Part shown: positions 52,034 to 63,863 of the stretch, one piece after another
How the letters are laid out: each line of letters opens with the position of its first letter
Position numbering within the stretch: position 1 is the stretch's first letter
DNA from: Paenibacillus tyrphae
Lineage (GTDB): Bacteria > Bacillota > Bacilli > Paenibacillales > NBRC-103111
Assembly: GCF_024158745.1 (NCBI RefSeq)
Contig: NZ_JAMZAW010000004.1
Span: 248,001 to 312,000, forward strand
DNA: 64,000 bases
Reading direction: 5' to 3'
The notes under the pieces: generated by a model
Databases searched by the model: none
What the model was told of the DNA's origin: nothing
Seen by the model: only the letters and a program-made list of their open reading frames with translations
Program-made: the position numbers and the translations under genes

Positions 52034-52864
52034 TTAAAAATCGGAGCGGAGTGCTTCCAGCAAATCTCCCAGGGAATTCCAGACGTAGTCGGGCCGGATC
52101 GGAGACCCGTCCAGGTCGGACCTCGCCGTCACACCCGTCAGCACCAACGCCGTGCGCATGCCGCTGCCGAGTCCCAGCAAGATATCCGTATCCAGCCGGT
52201 CGCCCACCATCAGACAGCGCTTCGCCGGAAGACCGCTCCATTCGAGCGCCTTGCGGGCGTAATAGTCCGACGGCTTGCCGATGACGACCTGCGTTTCGGC
52301 GCAACTCGCCGCTTCGATCGCTTTCACCATCGCCCACGTGTCGGGGATGACGTCGCCGTCGACCGGACAATACGGGTCGGGATTGGCTGCGATCAACGCC
52401 GCACCTCCGCGTACGGCCTTCATCGCTTGATGCAGCCGGCCGTAGTCGAAATGCATGTCCATCCCGACAAGCACGTGCGTCGCGCGAAGCGGGTCCTCCG
52501 TTCGCCGGACGCCCAGCTCGTCCAATTCACGCATCAGCGCCGGCTCCCCGACGGGGTACACGACCGGATCGTGCAGCTCCGTGAAATATACCGCAGCGGC
52601 ATAGGCGGCCGTCACAACCTCGTGCACGTGCGCTTCCAGCCCGAACGATTGCAGACGAGCCTGGCAGTCGCTCCTCGTCCGCGTCGTCGTATTGCTCAGA
52701 AACAAAATGCTCTTTCCTTTTTCCCGCAGGACGGAGAACGTTTCGGCAGCCGCCGGAAGCAGCCTGTCCCCGAGCATGATCGTTCCGTCCAAATCAAAAA
52801 AGAAACCGTCCACTTCCCTCAAATCCGGCAAAATCCTGCGCAGCTCCCTTCGTGATGAAAACAC
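52034..52864 (-). CDS. HAD-IIA family hydrolase (NagD/AraL/glycerol-phosphatase type)
   Basis: A 276-residue phosphatase. Motif I is GFFFDLDGTIMLGDR with nucleophile D24 and acid D26; motif II is LFLSNTTTRTRSD; the C2 cap region and VVIGKPSDYYARKALEW (motif III Lys) follow; motif IV is MVGDRLDTDILLGL. Family members hydrolyse glycerol phosphates, p-nitrophenyl phosphate or sugar phosphates. The annotated GTG at 52864 directly abuts a T8 run of the terminator; AAAGG for translation would lie in its 3' arm. Starts a little downstream are possible. Confidence 0.88.
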   Translation of the reverse strand: MFSSRRELRRILPDLREVDGFFFDLDGTIMLGDRLLPAAAETFSVLREKGKSILFLSNTTTRTRSDCQARLQSFGLEAHVHEVVTAAYAAAVYFTELHDPVVYPVGEPALMRELDELGVRRTEDPLRATHVLVGMDMHFDYGRLHQAMKAVRGGAALIAANPDPYCPVDGDVIPDTWAMVKAIEAASCAETQVVIGKPSDYYARKALEWSGLPAKRCLMVGDRLDTDILLGLGSGMRTALVLTGVTARSDLDGSPIRPDYVWNSLGDLLEALRSDF

Positions 52865-52937
52865 AAAAAAAACCTTTATCCAGCAGAAAGAAGCGGCGCG
52901 TCGTCATTTAGGCGCTTCCTGCAGCTGCATAAGGGTT
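52865..52937 (-). terminator. Intrinsic terminator between glpP and the HAD gene, possible GlpP target
   Basis: On the minus strand AACCCTTATGCAGC-type 5' arm (52937-52919) pairs with GCTGGATAAAGGTT (3' arm, 52886-52871) with two mismatches; an inner stem GAAGCG/CGCTTC stacks within. Eight T residues follow directly (52872-52865) before the GTG. In B. subtilis GlpP acts on such leader terminators of glp operons. Confidence 0.8.
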
Positions 52938-53003
52938 TTCTCCTCGTCTCATACCCTTGAATATGCAATTGGGACTTTCGACTCTTACTCTAACAGCGAT
53001 TTA

Positions 53004-53639
53004 TCATCGGGATGTTAACGGTTTGTGTAGTTTTTGTAAAGGTGCGGCTTCCGGCGCGTTCGCTGCTGCCGAACCCGGTCCCCACAGCTTCCGGCTGCCC
53101 ATCGATACGGCGCTTGCCCCTGCCTGCAGCGCCATGTCGATCTCCGCGTGATCGTGAATCAGCCCACCGGCGATGATCGGCATGGAGATGCTCCGGCGCA
53201 GTTGGGTAATGACCCGCGGAATCAGACCGGGCATAATCTCTACGGCGTCCGGCTCGCTCTGTCCGATATTGTGGATGCCGTGCTCCAGCGCCGACGTATC
53301 GATCAGAAACAGCCGCTGGATCGCCGCTAAGCCGTTCTTTTTCGCCTGCTTGACCAAATGGCTCTTCGTCGAAATGATGCCCGTCGGCCGCCAGCGCTCC
53401 GCCACGTACTTCATGACGATCGGGTCGCTGCCGAGCCCCGCGATAAAATCGACGTGCAGGAACACGTTTTTGCCTGCTTTGAGCGCCGTCTCCACATACT
53501 CCCCCGCCGTAACCAAATCGCCGATCAGCAAAAAGACGACGGGCCACTCGCTGGCGCACGCCGCCTGTAAATCCTCCGCTTTGCGCACCGCGGGTATGAT
53601 GCGCTTGTCCCCCATGTACTCGTATAATGCCTGCTTCAC
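53004..53639 (-). CDS. glpP: Glycerol-3-phosphate-responsive antiterminator GlpP
   Basis: A 211-residue TIM-barrel-like protein of the GlpP family. Motifs are VFLHVDFIAGLGSDPIVMKYVAE, PTGIISTKSHLVKQAKKNGLAAIQRLFLIDTSALEHG, PDAVEIMPGLIPRVI and PIIAGGLIHD. In B. subtilis, GlpP with bound glycerol 3-phosphate reads through leader terminators and stabilises mRNA. The GTG at 53639 follows GGAAAGGGG; a longer frame to 53720 is possible. It heads the leftward group whose next gene is preceded by a terminator. Confidence 0.92.
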   Translation of the reverse strand: MKQALYEYMGDKRIIPAVRKAEDLQAACASEWPVVFLLIGDLVTAGEYVETALKAGKNVFLHVDFIAGLGSDPIVMKYVAERWRPTGIISTKSHLVKQAKKNGLAAIQRLFLIDTSALEHGIHNIGQSEPDAVEIMPGLIPRVITQLRRSISMPIIAGGLIHDHAEIDMALQAGASAVSMGSRKLWGPGSAAANAPEAAPLQKLHKPLTSR

Positions 53640-53850
53640 GTTCTCTGCCCCTTTCCAAACATCCGTTCTGCGCCCTACGCTGACAATCTCTGCGCAGCTC
53701 GAGTTTATCTTAGCAAACATTTGTCAGGGCAGTGTTAACGGGGTGGGGCGATGGATGGGGGTATGAGCGTAATCGGCAAGGCGTGGGGCATTTTTCTTGG
53801 CCGTTGGCTGGATCGTTTCACGAGTGAACCCGTTTCAGAGACATGCGAAA

Positions 53851-53989
53851 AAAATAGAGGAACTGATGTTCTCTATTGTGTTCGAATTGGTCCGCCTGAG
53901 CAAAATAGAGGAACTGCGATGACTTAACACCCTCATCTCAGGGAGAATGATTATTTTTCGACACGAATAAGTCATCCTGCTTCCTCTAT
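53851..53989. repeat. Intergenic repeat element with AATAGAGGAAC hairpins
   Basis: The 15-mer AAAATAGAGGAACTG occurs twice (53851-53865 and 53902-53916), and its inverse (TTCCTCTAT) occurs at 53981-53989. The first copy forms a hairpin with GTTCTCTATT (53868-53877). The second spans a longer hairpin with GATGACTTA (53918-53926) pairing with TAAGTCATC (53968-53976). The pattern looks like a dispersed intergenic repeat. The 563-bp gap between glpP and the GH2 gene holds no gene otherwise. Confidence 0.6.
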
Positions 53990-54202
53990 GTTCCGAAGAA
54001 CGTATAAAATCTTTGCTTAGCGCATCCTCGTTCCTTTATTTTCAAGCCGAGTCGAGGGTAATAACCGTCATTCGTGCTTCCTCCAGCGATTGTCTGCATT
54101 TGTTGCCATGGTTCCGCTATTACGCGAAAAACGCGGGACGGTTACGCCCCGCGTTGAGCTTTTCGATTTTTTTACCTTCGCTTTGTCTCTTAACTCGCCC
54201 GC

Positions 54203-57343
<3,141 letters not shown>

Positions 57344-57425
57344 TTACCCTGTTTTATTGATGTTGTACGGCATAGAACGGAGCTGTTTCTTTTCCTGCCG
57401 CATTTCCCGCAACCGTCCGTCCCGC

Positions 57426-58235
57426 TTATTTTATCCCCGTCTGCGCAATGCCTTCCACGATGTACCGCTGCGCACCGAAAAATACAAGCAGCGGCGGCAG
57501 GCAAATGATCGACGTCACCGCCATCACGGACGTCATATCGACGCCGTGCACCCCTTTGAACTGGGCGAGTCCGAGCGTCAGCGTATATTTGCTGGAGTCG
57601 TTCAGGAAAATCAGCGGTCCGAGGTAATCGTTCCACGTATCGAGCATGTTGAACACGCTCACGAGAATCAAGGCAGGCAGCATCAGCGGGACGATCACCC
57701 GGATGAAAATACCTAAATCGCTGGCCCCGTCGATCTTCGCCGCCTCCTCCAGCTCCGTTGGAATGGTCATAATAAACTGCCGCAGCAGAAAAATATAGAA
57801 GGCCGATCCGAACCAGGCCGGGACGATCAAAGGCTTGAGCGTATTAATCCAACCGAGAAAGTTGAATTCCATATACAGCGGAATCATCGTCACATCCCAC
57901 GGGATCATCATCGTCGCCAGCACGATCAGAAACAGCGCGTCGCGTCCCGGAAACCGGAAGCGCGCAAAGCCGTACGCCACCAGCGAGGAGGAAATCAGCT
58001 GCCCGATATTGCACAAGATCGTCACGGTCAACGAATTTTGCAAAAACGTATTGAACGGCTGAATCGTCCACGCTTTGACGAAATTGCCCCACTGAATTTC
58101 CGACGGAATCCATTTGGGCGGGTACATGTAGATTTCGTCCGGCGCTTTCACCGCCGTCGTCACGAGCCAGAAGAACGGCATCAAAAACAGCAGCGAGAAC
58201 AAGACGAGCAGCGCGTACGTGAGCGTTTTTTTCAT
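57426..58235 (-). CDS. Sugar ABC transporter permease, MalG-like
   Basis: A 269-residue permease with six transmembrane helices, starting MKKTLTYALLVLFSLLFLMPFFWLV. The EAA loop (PTELEEAAKIDGASDLGIFIRVIVPLMLPAL) is present. It pairs with the permease 27 bp upstream. The importer probably carries beta-galactosides into the cell for LacZ. Confidence 0.93.
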   Translation of the reverse strand: MKKTLTYALLVLFSLLFLMPFFWLVTTAVKAPDEIYMYPPKWIPSEIQWGNFVKAWTIQPFNTFLQNSLTVTILCNIGQLISSSLVAYGFARFRFPGRDALFLIVLATMMIPWDVTMIPLYMEFNFLGWINTLKPLIVPAWFGSAFYIFLLRQFIMTIPTELEEAAKIDGASDLGIFIRVIVPLMLPALILVSVFNMLDTWNDYLGPLIFLNDSSKYTLTLGLAQFKGVHGVDMTSVMAVTSIICLPPLLVFFGAQRYIVEGIAQTGIK

Positions 58236-58262
58236 CTCCGGTCCCTCTCCTTTCCTCAGTCC

Positions 58263-59225
58263 TTAAGCTGCCTTCCGCCGCCGCTTGCCCGCCCGCTTCG
58301 ATTTCACTTCGCCCTCGTAGTACACCCACATGCCGGTCGAGCGGAAGACGAGCATCGTCAGCGTCAAGATGATCAGGAACATGATCCACGCATTGGCTGC
58401 GGCGTAGCCCATATGAAAATACTTAAAGGCGTTTTCATAAACGTACATCGCGTAAAAATACGTCGAGTTCGACGGCCCCCCGCCGGTCAGCGTCAACGCC
58501 AGCGTCAGCTGCTGGAACGCGCCGATGATCGAGGTGACGAGGTTGAACAGCAGCGTCGGGCTGAGCATGGGCAGCGTGATCCGAAAAAAACGGGTGAACA
58601 CGCCGGCCCCGTCGATAGAGGCTGCCTCATACAGATCGCCCTGGATGTTCTTGAGCCCGGCCAAAAAGATCAGCATCATCGAGCCCTGCGCCCATAGGCT
58701 CGCGCCTACCATCGCCGCCAGTGCCCAGCCCGGCTCCCGCAGCCAATCCGGTCCGGCAATGCCTACGAGCGACAAAAAGTAATTCAGGATGCCGTATTCC
58801 CCGCTGTATACCCACGCCCAGATCATCGCGAGCGCGACTCCGGAGATGACGGACGGCAAATAAAAGATCGTGCGGAATATCCCGCTTCCCCGCACCTTTT
58901 GATTCAGCAGCACCGCAAGCAGCAGCGCTACCGATAAATTCAGCGGCACAAATATCGCGGCGAATTTCAGCGTGACGCCAAGCGAATCCCAGAAAAGCGG
59001 GTCGTCAGTGAACATCCTGGTATAATTTTGCAACCCGACAAACGTACGCTCTCCCGCAATCGGCCAGTCGTATAAGCTGATCACCAGTGAGAACAGCAGC
59101 GGCCCCAGCGTGAAGGAAACGAAACCGATCATCCAAGGAAGGACGAAGAGGTAAGGCGTGAGCCAGCCTCTTCGTTTCAGTCGGATGTCCGGCCTGGCTG
59201 CCTGTCGAACGGCGGTCGTATCCAT
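58263..59225 (-). CDS. Sugar ABC transporter permease, MalF-like
   Basis: A 320-residue permease. Residues about 25-45 hold the first helix (LTPYLFVLPWMIGFVSFTLGPLLFSLVISLYDW), the EAA loop is NIQGDLYEAASIDGAGVFTRFFRITLPMLSP, and the C-terminus is basic (KSKRAGKRRRKAA). Like its partner it needs an ATPase encoded elsewhere. It sits 35 bp after the binding-protein gene. Confidence 0.93.
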   Translation of the reverse strand: MDTTAVRQAARPDIRLKRRGWLTPYLFVLPWMIGFVSFTLGPLLFSLVISLYDWPIAGERTFVGLQNYTRMFTDDPLFWDSLGVTLKFAAIFVPLNLSVALLLAVLLNQKVRGSGIFRTIFYLPSVISGVALAMIWAWVYSGEYGILNYFLSLVGIAGPDWLREPGWALAAMVGASLWAQGSMMLIFLAGLKNIQGDLYEAASIDGAGVFTRFFRITLPMLSPTLLFNLVTSIIGAFQQLTLALTLTGGGPSNSTYFYAMYVYENAFKYFHMGYAAANAWIMFLIILTLTMLVFRSTGMWVYYEGEVKSKRAGKRRRKAA

Positions 59226-59260
59226 AGGTCCATCCTTCTTCCGTTTTTCGCCTGCCGGCT

Positions 59261-60589
59261 TTATTTGAAAAATTTCTCCGAGTCTTTGACGGCCTTGTCA
59301 AGCGAATCCTTCGCATTCTGGCCGAGCATAATCGTATTGATCGCCGACGTGAGATTGCGGTTCACTTCGTTCCATTTCGGATTCAGCAGAAACGCCGGCG
59401 TGTCGTCGCAAGCCTCCAGCATTTTATAGAACGATTGATAGAGCGGGTCTTGGTCGAGCTTTTTTTCGGCCACGACGCTTTTGCGCACCGGCAGGTCGGA
59501 GGTTCGCAGCTTGATCGCCTCGTCGGACGCGTAGTATTTAACGAATTCCCAAGCCATTTCCTTGTTCTTGGACGATTTGGAGATCGAGACCGCCGATTCG
59601 GCAATGACTCCCTTGAGCTTCTTACCCGGGAAGGCCGGCATAATGACCGTGCCAACGTCGATTTTGGCCTCTTTGAAGCCGTCCAGCGGCCATACGCCGC
59701 TTTCCCACATGGCGATTTTGCCCGCCTTGAAGACGTCGTCTCCGGACTGCTGGTTTTTGCCGCCGACAATGACGGCCGTTTTATCCTTGACGAGGCCGCC
59801 GAACATTTGCAGCACTTCGGCCGTTTTATCCTTGACGAGGCCGCCGAACATTTGCAGCACTTCGGCCGTTTCATTGCCGTTCATAAACCCTTCGATCGAC
59901 TTGCCGTCCGGGCTGATGAAGCTGCCGCCGTTGCTCCAGATAAAGCCCTGCAGGTCGTACGGATCGTTCTCGGCCCGGATGCCGAAGCCGTATTGCTTCT
60001 TGGCGGGGTTCGTCAGCTTTTTCGCCGTTTCCTTGAAGTTGTCCCACGTCCAGCCCGCTTTCGGATACGGCACGTTCGCTTCGTCGAACAGCTTCTTGTT
60101 ATAGTACATGACACGGGTCGTAAACCCGGCCGGCATGCCGTATGTTTTGCCGCCGATCTTCACGTAGTTGAACAGCCCGGGATAAAAATCGTCCGGCTTG
60201 AGGCCGGCATCAGCGGACATCATCGCATCTAGCGGTTCGAGGTTCTGGGAGTAGGTCGGAAAATCCCACATGTACATCACGTCAGGCGCATTGTTCGCTC
60301 CGATCGAAGCGGCCAGCTTCTGGTCAAAGCCGTCCCCGTACGCCTCCACCTGCACCTTGACGCCGGGGTGCTTCGCTTCGAATTGGCGTGCGATCGTCTC
60401 TTGAATTTTGAGCAGATCGCCCGTATCCCACGTGGCAAAACGCAGCGTCACCTGCTTGCCCGATTCGGACGATGGCGTCCCCGCCCCCGCTGCGCTGTTT
60501 TGAGGCTCGCTTGCCGGTTTGCCGCACCCGGCGGCCAGCAAAGAAGCGGACAATATCGATGTCGTAACAAGAAGCATCCTTCGTTTCAT
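59261..60589 (-). CDS. Extracellular sugar-binding lipoprotein with internal duplication
   Basis: A 442-residue family 1 solute-binding protein with lipobox SLLAAGC (Cys about 22). The fold shows TLRFATWDTGDLLKIQETIARQFEAKHPGVKVQ, VMYYNKKLFDEANVPYPKAGWTWDNFKETAKKL and AVSISKSSKNKEMAWEFVKYY, typical of sugar ABC receptors. It contains an exact 15-residue tandem repeat, TAEVLQMFGGLVKDK twice, likely to be a recent duplication. The ATG at 60589 lies just downstream of a cre-like site. Confidence 0.92.
   Translation of the reverse strand: MKRRMLLVTTSILSASLLAAGCGKPASEPQNSAAGAGTPSSESGKQVTLRFATWDTGDLLKIQETIARQFEAKHPGVKVQVEAYGDGFDQKLAASIGANNAPDVMYMWDFPTYSQNLEPLDAMMSADAGLKPDDFYPGLFNYVKIGGKTYGMPAGFTTRVMYYNKKLFDEANVPYPKAGWTWDNFKETAKKLTNPAKKQYGFGIRAENDPYDLQGFIWSNGGSFISPDGKSIEGFMNGNETAEVLQMFGGLVKDKTAEVLQMFGGLVKDKTAVIVGGKNQQSGDDVFKAGKIAMWESGVWPLDGFKEAKIDVGTVIMPAFPGKKLKGVIAESAVSISKSSKNKEMAWEFVKYYASDEAIKLRTSDLPVRKSVVAEKKLDQDPLYQSFYKMLEACDDTPAFLLNPKWNEVNRNLTSAINTIMLGQNAKDSLDKAVKDSEKFFK
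59774..59863 (-). repeat. Exact 45-bp tandem duplication in the binding-protein gene
   Basis: Two perfect 45-bp copies (59774-59818 and 59819-59863), in frame, with the first eight bases repeated again at 59864-59871. It adds 15 residues to a helix region without a frameshift. Confidence 0.97.
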
Positions 60590-60614
60590 TCGAATTCCCC
60601 CTGAACGTCTGTTA

Positions 60615-60639
60615 GTTAACCGCTTACATGTTTATTGTA
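60615..60639 (-). promoter_or_regulatory. -10 element and cre-like site of the sugar importer operon
   Basis: On the minus strand TACAAT (60639-60634) is followed five bases later by TGTAAGCGGTTAAC (60628-60615), 12 of 14 matches to the CcpA cre consensus. The site overlaps the predicted start of transcription, where CcpA blocks initiation. The -35 is weak, in line with an activated promoter. Confidence 0.65.
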
Positions 60640-60753
60640 ACGGGAGTAAAACGCATACAAAACGGAGGGATGTTCGGAAAATCGTGCATCATCGGCTGTA
60701 TGAACGGCCTCTGTCGGGCAAAGGTGTCATTTCGTTCGATGATCGCCGTGTTT

Positions 60754-61944
60754 TTAGATGGCGCTCCTTTCCTCGCGCCGCTCGCTCCGGTATTGGCTCG
60801 GCGTCTTGCCAGTGCAGCGTTTGAACCATTTGCTGAAATATTTCGCGTCGGGCATGCCGATTTTATCCGCGATGTCCTGAACGGTGATCCCTTGGGCCCC
60901 CAGCAGCTCGCAGGCGATTTTCAGCTTCGCCCGGTACGTGAACGAGACGAAGCTTTCGCCGACCGTCTTCTTGAACAGCGTGCTGAAATGGCTGCGGCTC
61001 AGCCCTACCTCATGCGCCACCTCGGAGACGGACAATTGGGTATCCGTATGCCGGACGATCAGCTGCACCGCTTCCGCAATCGGAGCGGGCCACTGCCCGA
61101 CGCTGATGCGGTACCGTTTCTCCAGCTCCATCTGCCCGCGGGCTTTGCGCACGGCGTCAATCCATTCCTCACGCCCAGCCAGCGGCGCTAGCCGTGACCA
61201 GTGCAGCTCCGGCTGCTCGGCCTTCCGCTCGCTCAGACGGCTGTCCCATTCACGCTGCCCGGCTTCGGGTACAAACAGCAGCAGGTGCCCTTCCCCGAAG
61301 GGCAGCACCTCGCAGGGCTCGCCCGACGCGCAGCCGCGCAGCTCATGCTCCAGCGTCCCACCGCCGCATTTCCCGGGGGCGGAGATCAGATAAAGCGCGG
61401 TCGGCGCATTCATCCAGCTCCAAGCCCCTTGAAGCAGTCGATCCAGCTCGGCCGGAAACCGGTCGCCGACGCCGTACAGCCATTCGAGCAGCAGCCCGGA
61501 GATCGCGGGGGCGGCAAGCTCGGCCGCAGCGTGCCGTGGAGCCTCGGCGCCGTTCGTGCCGAGCTCCTGACGGAAGGCGGCTAGAAATTCCTCCAGCTCC
61601 TCGTCGTTGAACGACGTTTTCAGCAAATAGCCGGAAGCACCCAGCTTGATCCCCTGCTGCGCATATTCGAAGTCGCGGTGGCAGCTAAGCAGCAATATTT
61701 TGGTCCGGGGCTCGCATGCCTTCACCTTGCGGGCGAGCTCGATTCCGTCCATTTCGGGCATCACGATGTCGGTGATGACCACATCCGGCCGGTGCTCCAG
61801 AAACGCTTCCCAGCCCCGGCTGCCGTTGGGCACGTCCGCTACGACGGTCATCCCGTACTTGTCCCACGGCACCGTCGAAATCAGTCCCCGGCGGATGATC
61901 ACCTCGTCGTCGGCAATCAGCACTTTAATCGGTTTGGCATTCAT
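60754..61944 (-). CDS. YesN-type AraC-family response regulator
   Basis: A 396-residue regulator. The receiver domain (about 5-125) has acidic residues D12 and D13, phospho-Asp about D59 in VVITDIVMPEMDG, and K109 in YLLKTSF, where the Pro after Lys is replaced by Thr. A central region (about 140-285) is unlike its relatives. The AraC-type DNA-binding domain (about 290-390) has SVSEVAHEVGLSRSHFSTLFKKTVGESFVSF and VQDIADKIGMPDAKYFSKWFKRCTGKTPSQYR. It overlaps the kinase gene and probably activates the importer operon below. Confidence 0.93.
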   Translation of the reverse strand: MNAKPIKVLIADDEVIIRRGLISTVPWDKYGMTVVADVPNGSRGWEAFLEHRPDVVITDIVMPEMDGIELARKVKACEPRTKILLLSCHRDFEYAQQGIKLGASGYLLKTSFNDEELEEFLAAFRQELGTNGAEAPRHAAAELAAPAISGLLLEWLYGVGDRFPAELDRLLQGAWSWMNAPTALYLISAPGKCGGGTLEHELRGCASGEPCEVLPFGEGHLLLFVPEAGQREWDSRLSERKAEQPELHWSRLAPLAGREEWIDAVRKARGQMELEKRYRISVGQWPAPIAEAVQLIVRHTDTQLSVSEVAHEVGLSRSHFSTLFKKTVGESFVSFTYRAKLKIACELLGAQGITVQDIADKIGMPDAKYFSKWFKRCTGKTPSQYRSERREERSAI

Positions 61945-63650
61945 GCGATCCCCTCCTTGGCTTTGATCGGCAATCGGATAACGATGCGGGTCCCCGCTCC
62001 CGGCGCGGATTGAACGGTGAGCCCGTAAGCTTCGCCGAAATGCAGCTTGATGCGCTCCTCCACATTGCGCAGGCCGATGCTCCGGCGTTTTCGAACGCCG
62101 TCCGGGTGCGGTTGAAGCAGCTGCTGGCGCGTGCGCTCGCTCATGCCTTTTCCATCGTCGATCACGGAGACGAACGCGTCCGTGCCGTCCGCTTCGATGC
62201 GCAGCACGATCGTCCCCTCCCCGTCCTCGAATGCGTGAAAAAACACGTTCTCCACCAGCGGCTGCAGCGTCATCCGCGGAATGTCCACGGCAGACAGATC
62301 GACTCCGGCGGCTTCGATCCGGTAGGCGAACACGCTGCCGTACCGCAGCTCCTGCAAATTCAAATAATGATCGATCACCTCAAGCTCCCGCTCCAGCGTG
62401 ACGACCTCCCGGTCGACATTCAGGTTGCCGTCCAGCACGTTGGTTAAATGATAAATCATTTTGTTCACATCGGCGGCTCCTGCCAATCTGGCCTTCCATT
62501 GAATGGAAGCAAGCGTGTTGATGAGCAAATGCGGGTTGATCTGATGATGCAGCGCGCGGAGCTCGGCTTCTTTTTTCTGGCGTTCGACCTGTTTCATCTC
62601 ATGAAACAATGTCTGAAGCTGCCCTACCATCCGGTTGAAGCTGTGGCCGAGCAGCCCCAGCTCGTCTTCGGTCTCCACGTCAATCCGCGTATCGAGCTTC
62701 CCGAGGCTGACGCGGCGGATCGACTCTTTCATTTTCTTGACCCGCTTGAGCAGCGGGGCCGAGCACATATAGGCCAGCACGAACGCCAGCGCAATCGACA
62801 GGCTGACCGCAGAGAACGTAAAGGTGCGGATCAGCAGCGACGGCTTATAAAATTGCTCGTACGGCGTCCGTACCTCAATCGTCCAGTCCGTCTCGTCCGA
62901 ATGCTTCGTCCAGACGACATCGTCATCCCTTTTCACTAACGAGCCCTGTGTCTGGTAAACCGTTTTGCCGCCGCCGGTGATCGTCAACTGCGAGCCGGTG
63001 TCCTGCTCAAATTCGCGAAACAACCGCAACAGCTTGTCAGCGTTCGTCTCGATCAAAATGCTGCTGTTTTCCAGCACTCCCACCTGATTGCGAATGCGGA
63101 ACAGCAGGCCGATCACTTTTTCCCCGGGAACGCGGGCGGTGTCGTTGTAATGGTTCGGCTCGTACAGGTCGAAGCGGTAACCGTCGGCGTCGTTCCGGTA
63201 CCAAGGCTCCGCCTTGAGCAGATCGAAGCGGATGATCCGTTCGCCGTAATAGTAGCCCGACTTCGTAATCAGGAAAATGCCTTTCATATCCAACGACTTA
63301 TGGGCTTTCAAATACTGCTCGAGCTGCTGCTCCTCCTGAAAGCCCTTGTACGTCGTCGGCACCTCTTCGTGCAGCACCGTAAACTTCGGGTCGAGCAAGT
63401 ACGACAAAATGTCGCTGACCGTATACTTCATTTGCCCCAAGGTGGAATCGATCTGAAATTGCAGCTGCGAGGCGGAGTTTTCCCCGTAGCGGCCGAATTG
63501 CTCGTTGATCGTTCCCGACGATTTGTGATACAGCACGTACCCGAGTGTCAGCAGCGGAATCACCGCGGCAAGCGCAATAAGCAGCACCAGTTTGGTCTGC
63601 AGGGTGCTTCGGATACCCCGAGGCAGCTTGAATCCGTTTCTAGGCATCAT
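61941..63650 (-). CDS. YesM-type sensor histidine kinase
   Basis: A 569-residue membrane kinase. Two transmembrane helices (about 19-39 and 275-297) flank a large extracellular dCache-like sensor. A HAMP-like linker follows (MKESIRRVSLGKLDTRIDVETEDELGLLGHSFNRM), then the His-kinase domain: phospho-His in LHHQINPHLLINTLASIQWKARLAG and the ATP region VIDDGKGMSERTR and RSIGLRNVEERIKLHFGEAYGLTV. The ATG at 63650 is the middle of three possible starts. Its stop overlaps the regulator start. Confidence 0.92.
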   Translation of the reverse strand: MMPRNGFKLPRGIRSTLQTKLVLLIALAAVIPLLTLGYVLYHKSSGTINEQFGRYGENSASQLQFQIDSTLGQMKYTVSDILSYLLDPKFTVLHEEVPTTYKGFQEEQQLEQYLKAHKSLDMKGIFLITKSGYYYGERIIRFDLLKAEPWYRNDADGYRFDLYEPNHYNDTARVPGEKVIGLLFRIRNQVGVLENSSILIETNADKLLRLFREFEQDTGSQLTITGGGKTVYQTQGSLVKRDDDVVWTKHSDETDWTIEVRTPYEQFYKPSLLIRTFTFSAVSLSIALAFVLAYMCSAPLLKRVKKMKESIRRVSLGKLDTRIDVETEDELGLLGHSFNRMVGQLQTLFHEMKQVERQKKEAELRALHHQINPHLLINTLASIQWKARLAGAADVNKMIYHLTNVLDGNLNVDREVVTLERELEVIDHYLNLQELRYGSVFAYRIEAAGVDLSAVDIPRMTLQPLVENVFFHAFEDGEGTIVLRIEADGTDAFVSVIDDGKGMSERTRQQLLQPHPDGVRKRRSIGLRNVEERIKLHFGEAYGLTVQSAPGAGTRIVIRLPIKAKEGIA

Positions 63651-63684
63651 GGACATCCCCCGCAAGCAGTTGTTTTTACGATCT

Positions 63685-63710
63685 CGTAAGCGCTTTCCTT
63701 GTTTATTATA
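63685..63710 (-). promoter_or_regulatory. -10 element and cre-like site of the kinase-regulator operon
   Basis: On the minus strand TATAAT (63710-63705) is followed by GGAAAGCGCTTACG (63698-63685), 12 of 14 matches to the cre consensus with a perfect AAAGCGCTTAC core. The layout equals that at 60615. Confidence 0.7.
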
Positions 63711-63792
63711 TCACGCTCCGAAGACCGCCAGCATCAAGCGCAGGACCTGTACCTGCCGGAAACTTTACCCTTTGCGGGAGCGTCTCGTGAAG

Positions 63793-63824
63793 CAAAAAGC
63801 CGGACTCCAAGGCGGATTCCGGCT
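63793..63824 (-). terminator. Terminator downstream of the partial gene at the window end
   Basis: AGCCGGAATCC pairs with GGAGTCCGGCT (one mismatch, five-base loop), followed by five T residues. It lies 40 bp after the stop of the gene at 63864 on the same strand. Confidence 0.8.
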
Positions 63825-63863
63825 GCTGCTGACATTGTCGGGATCACCCCGGCTTTATTTTGC

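Noticed and set aside
53851..53989. CRISPR array
   Set aside because: Only two direct copies with hairpins at unequal spacing and no cas genes.
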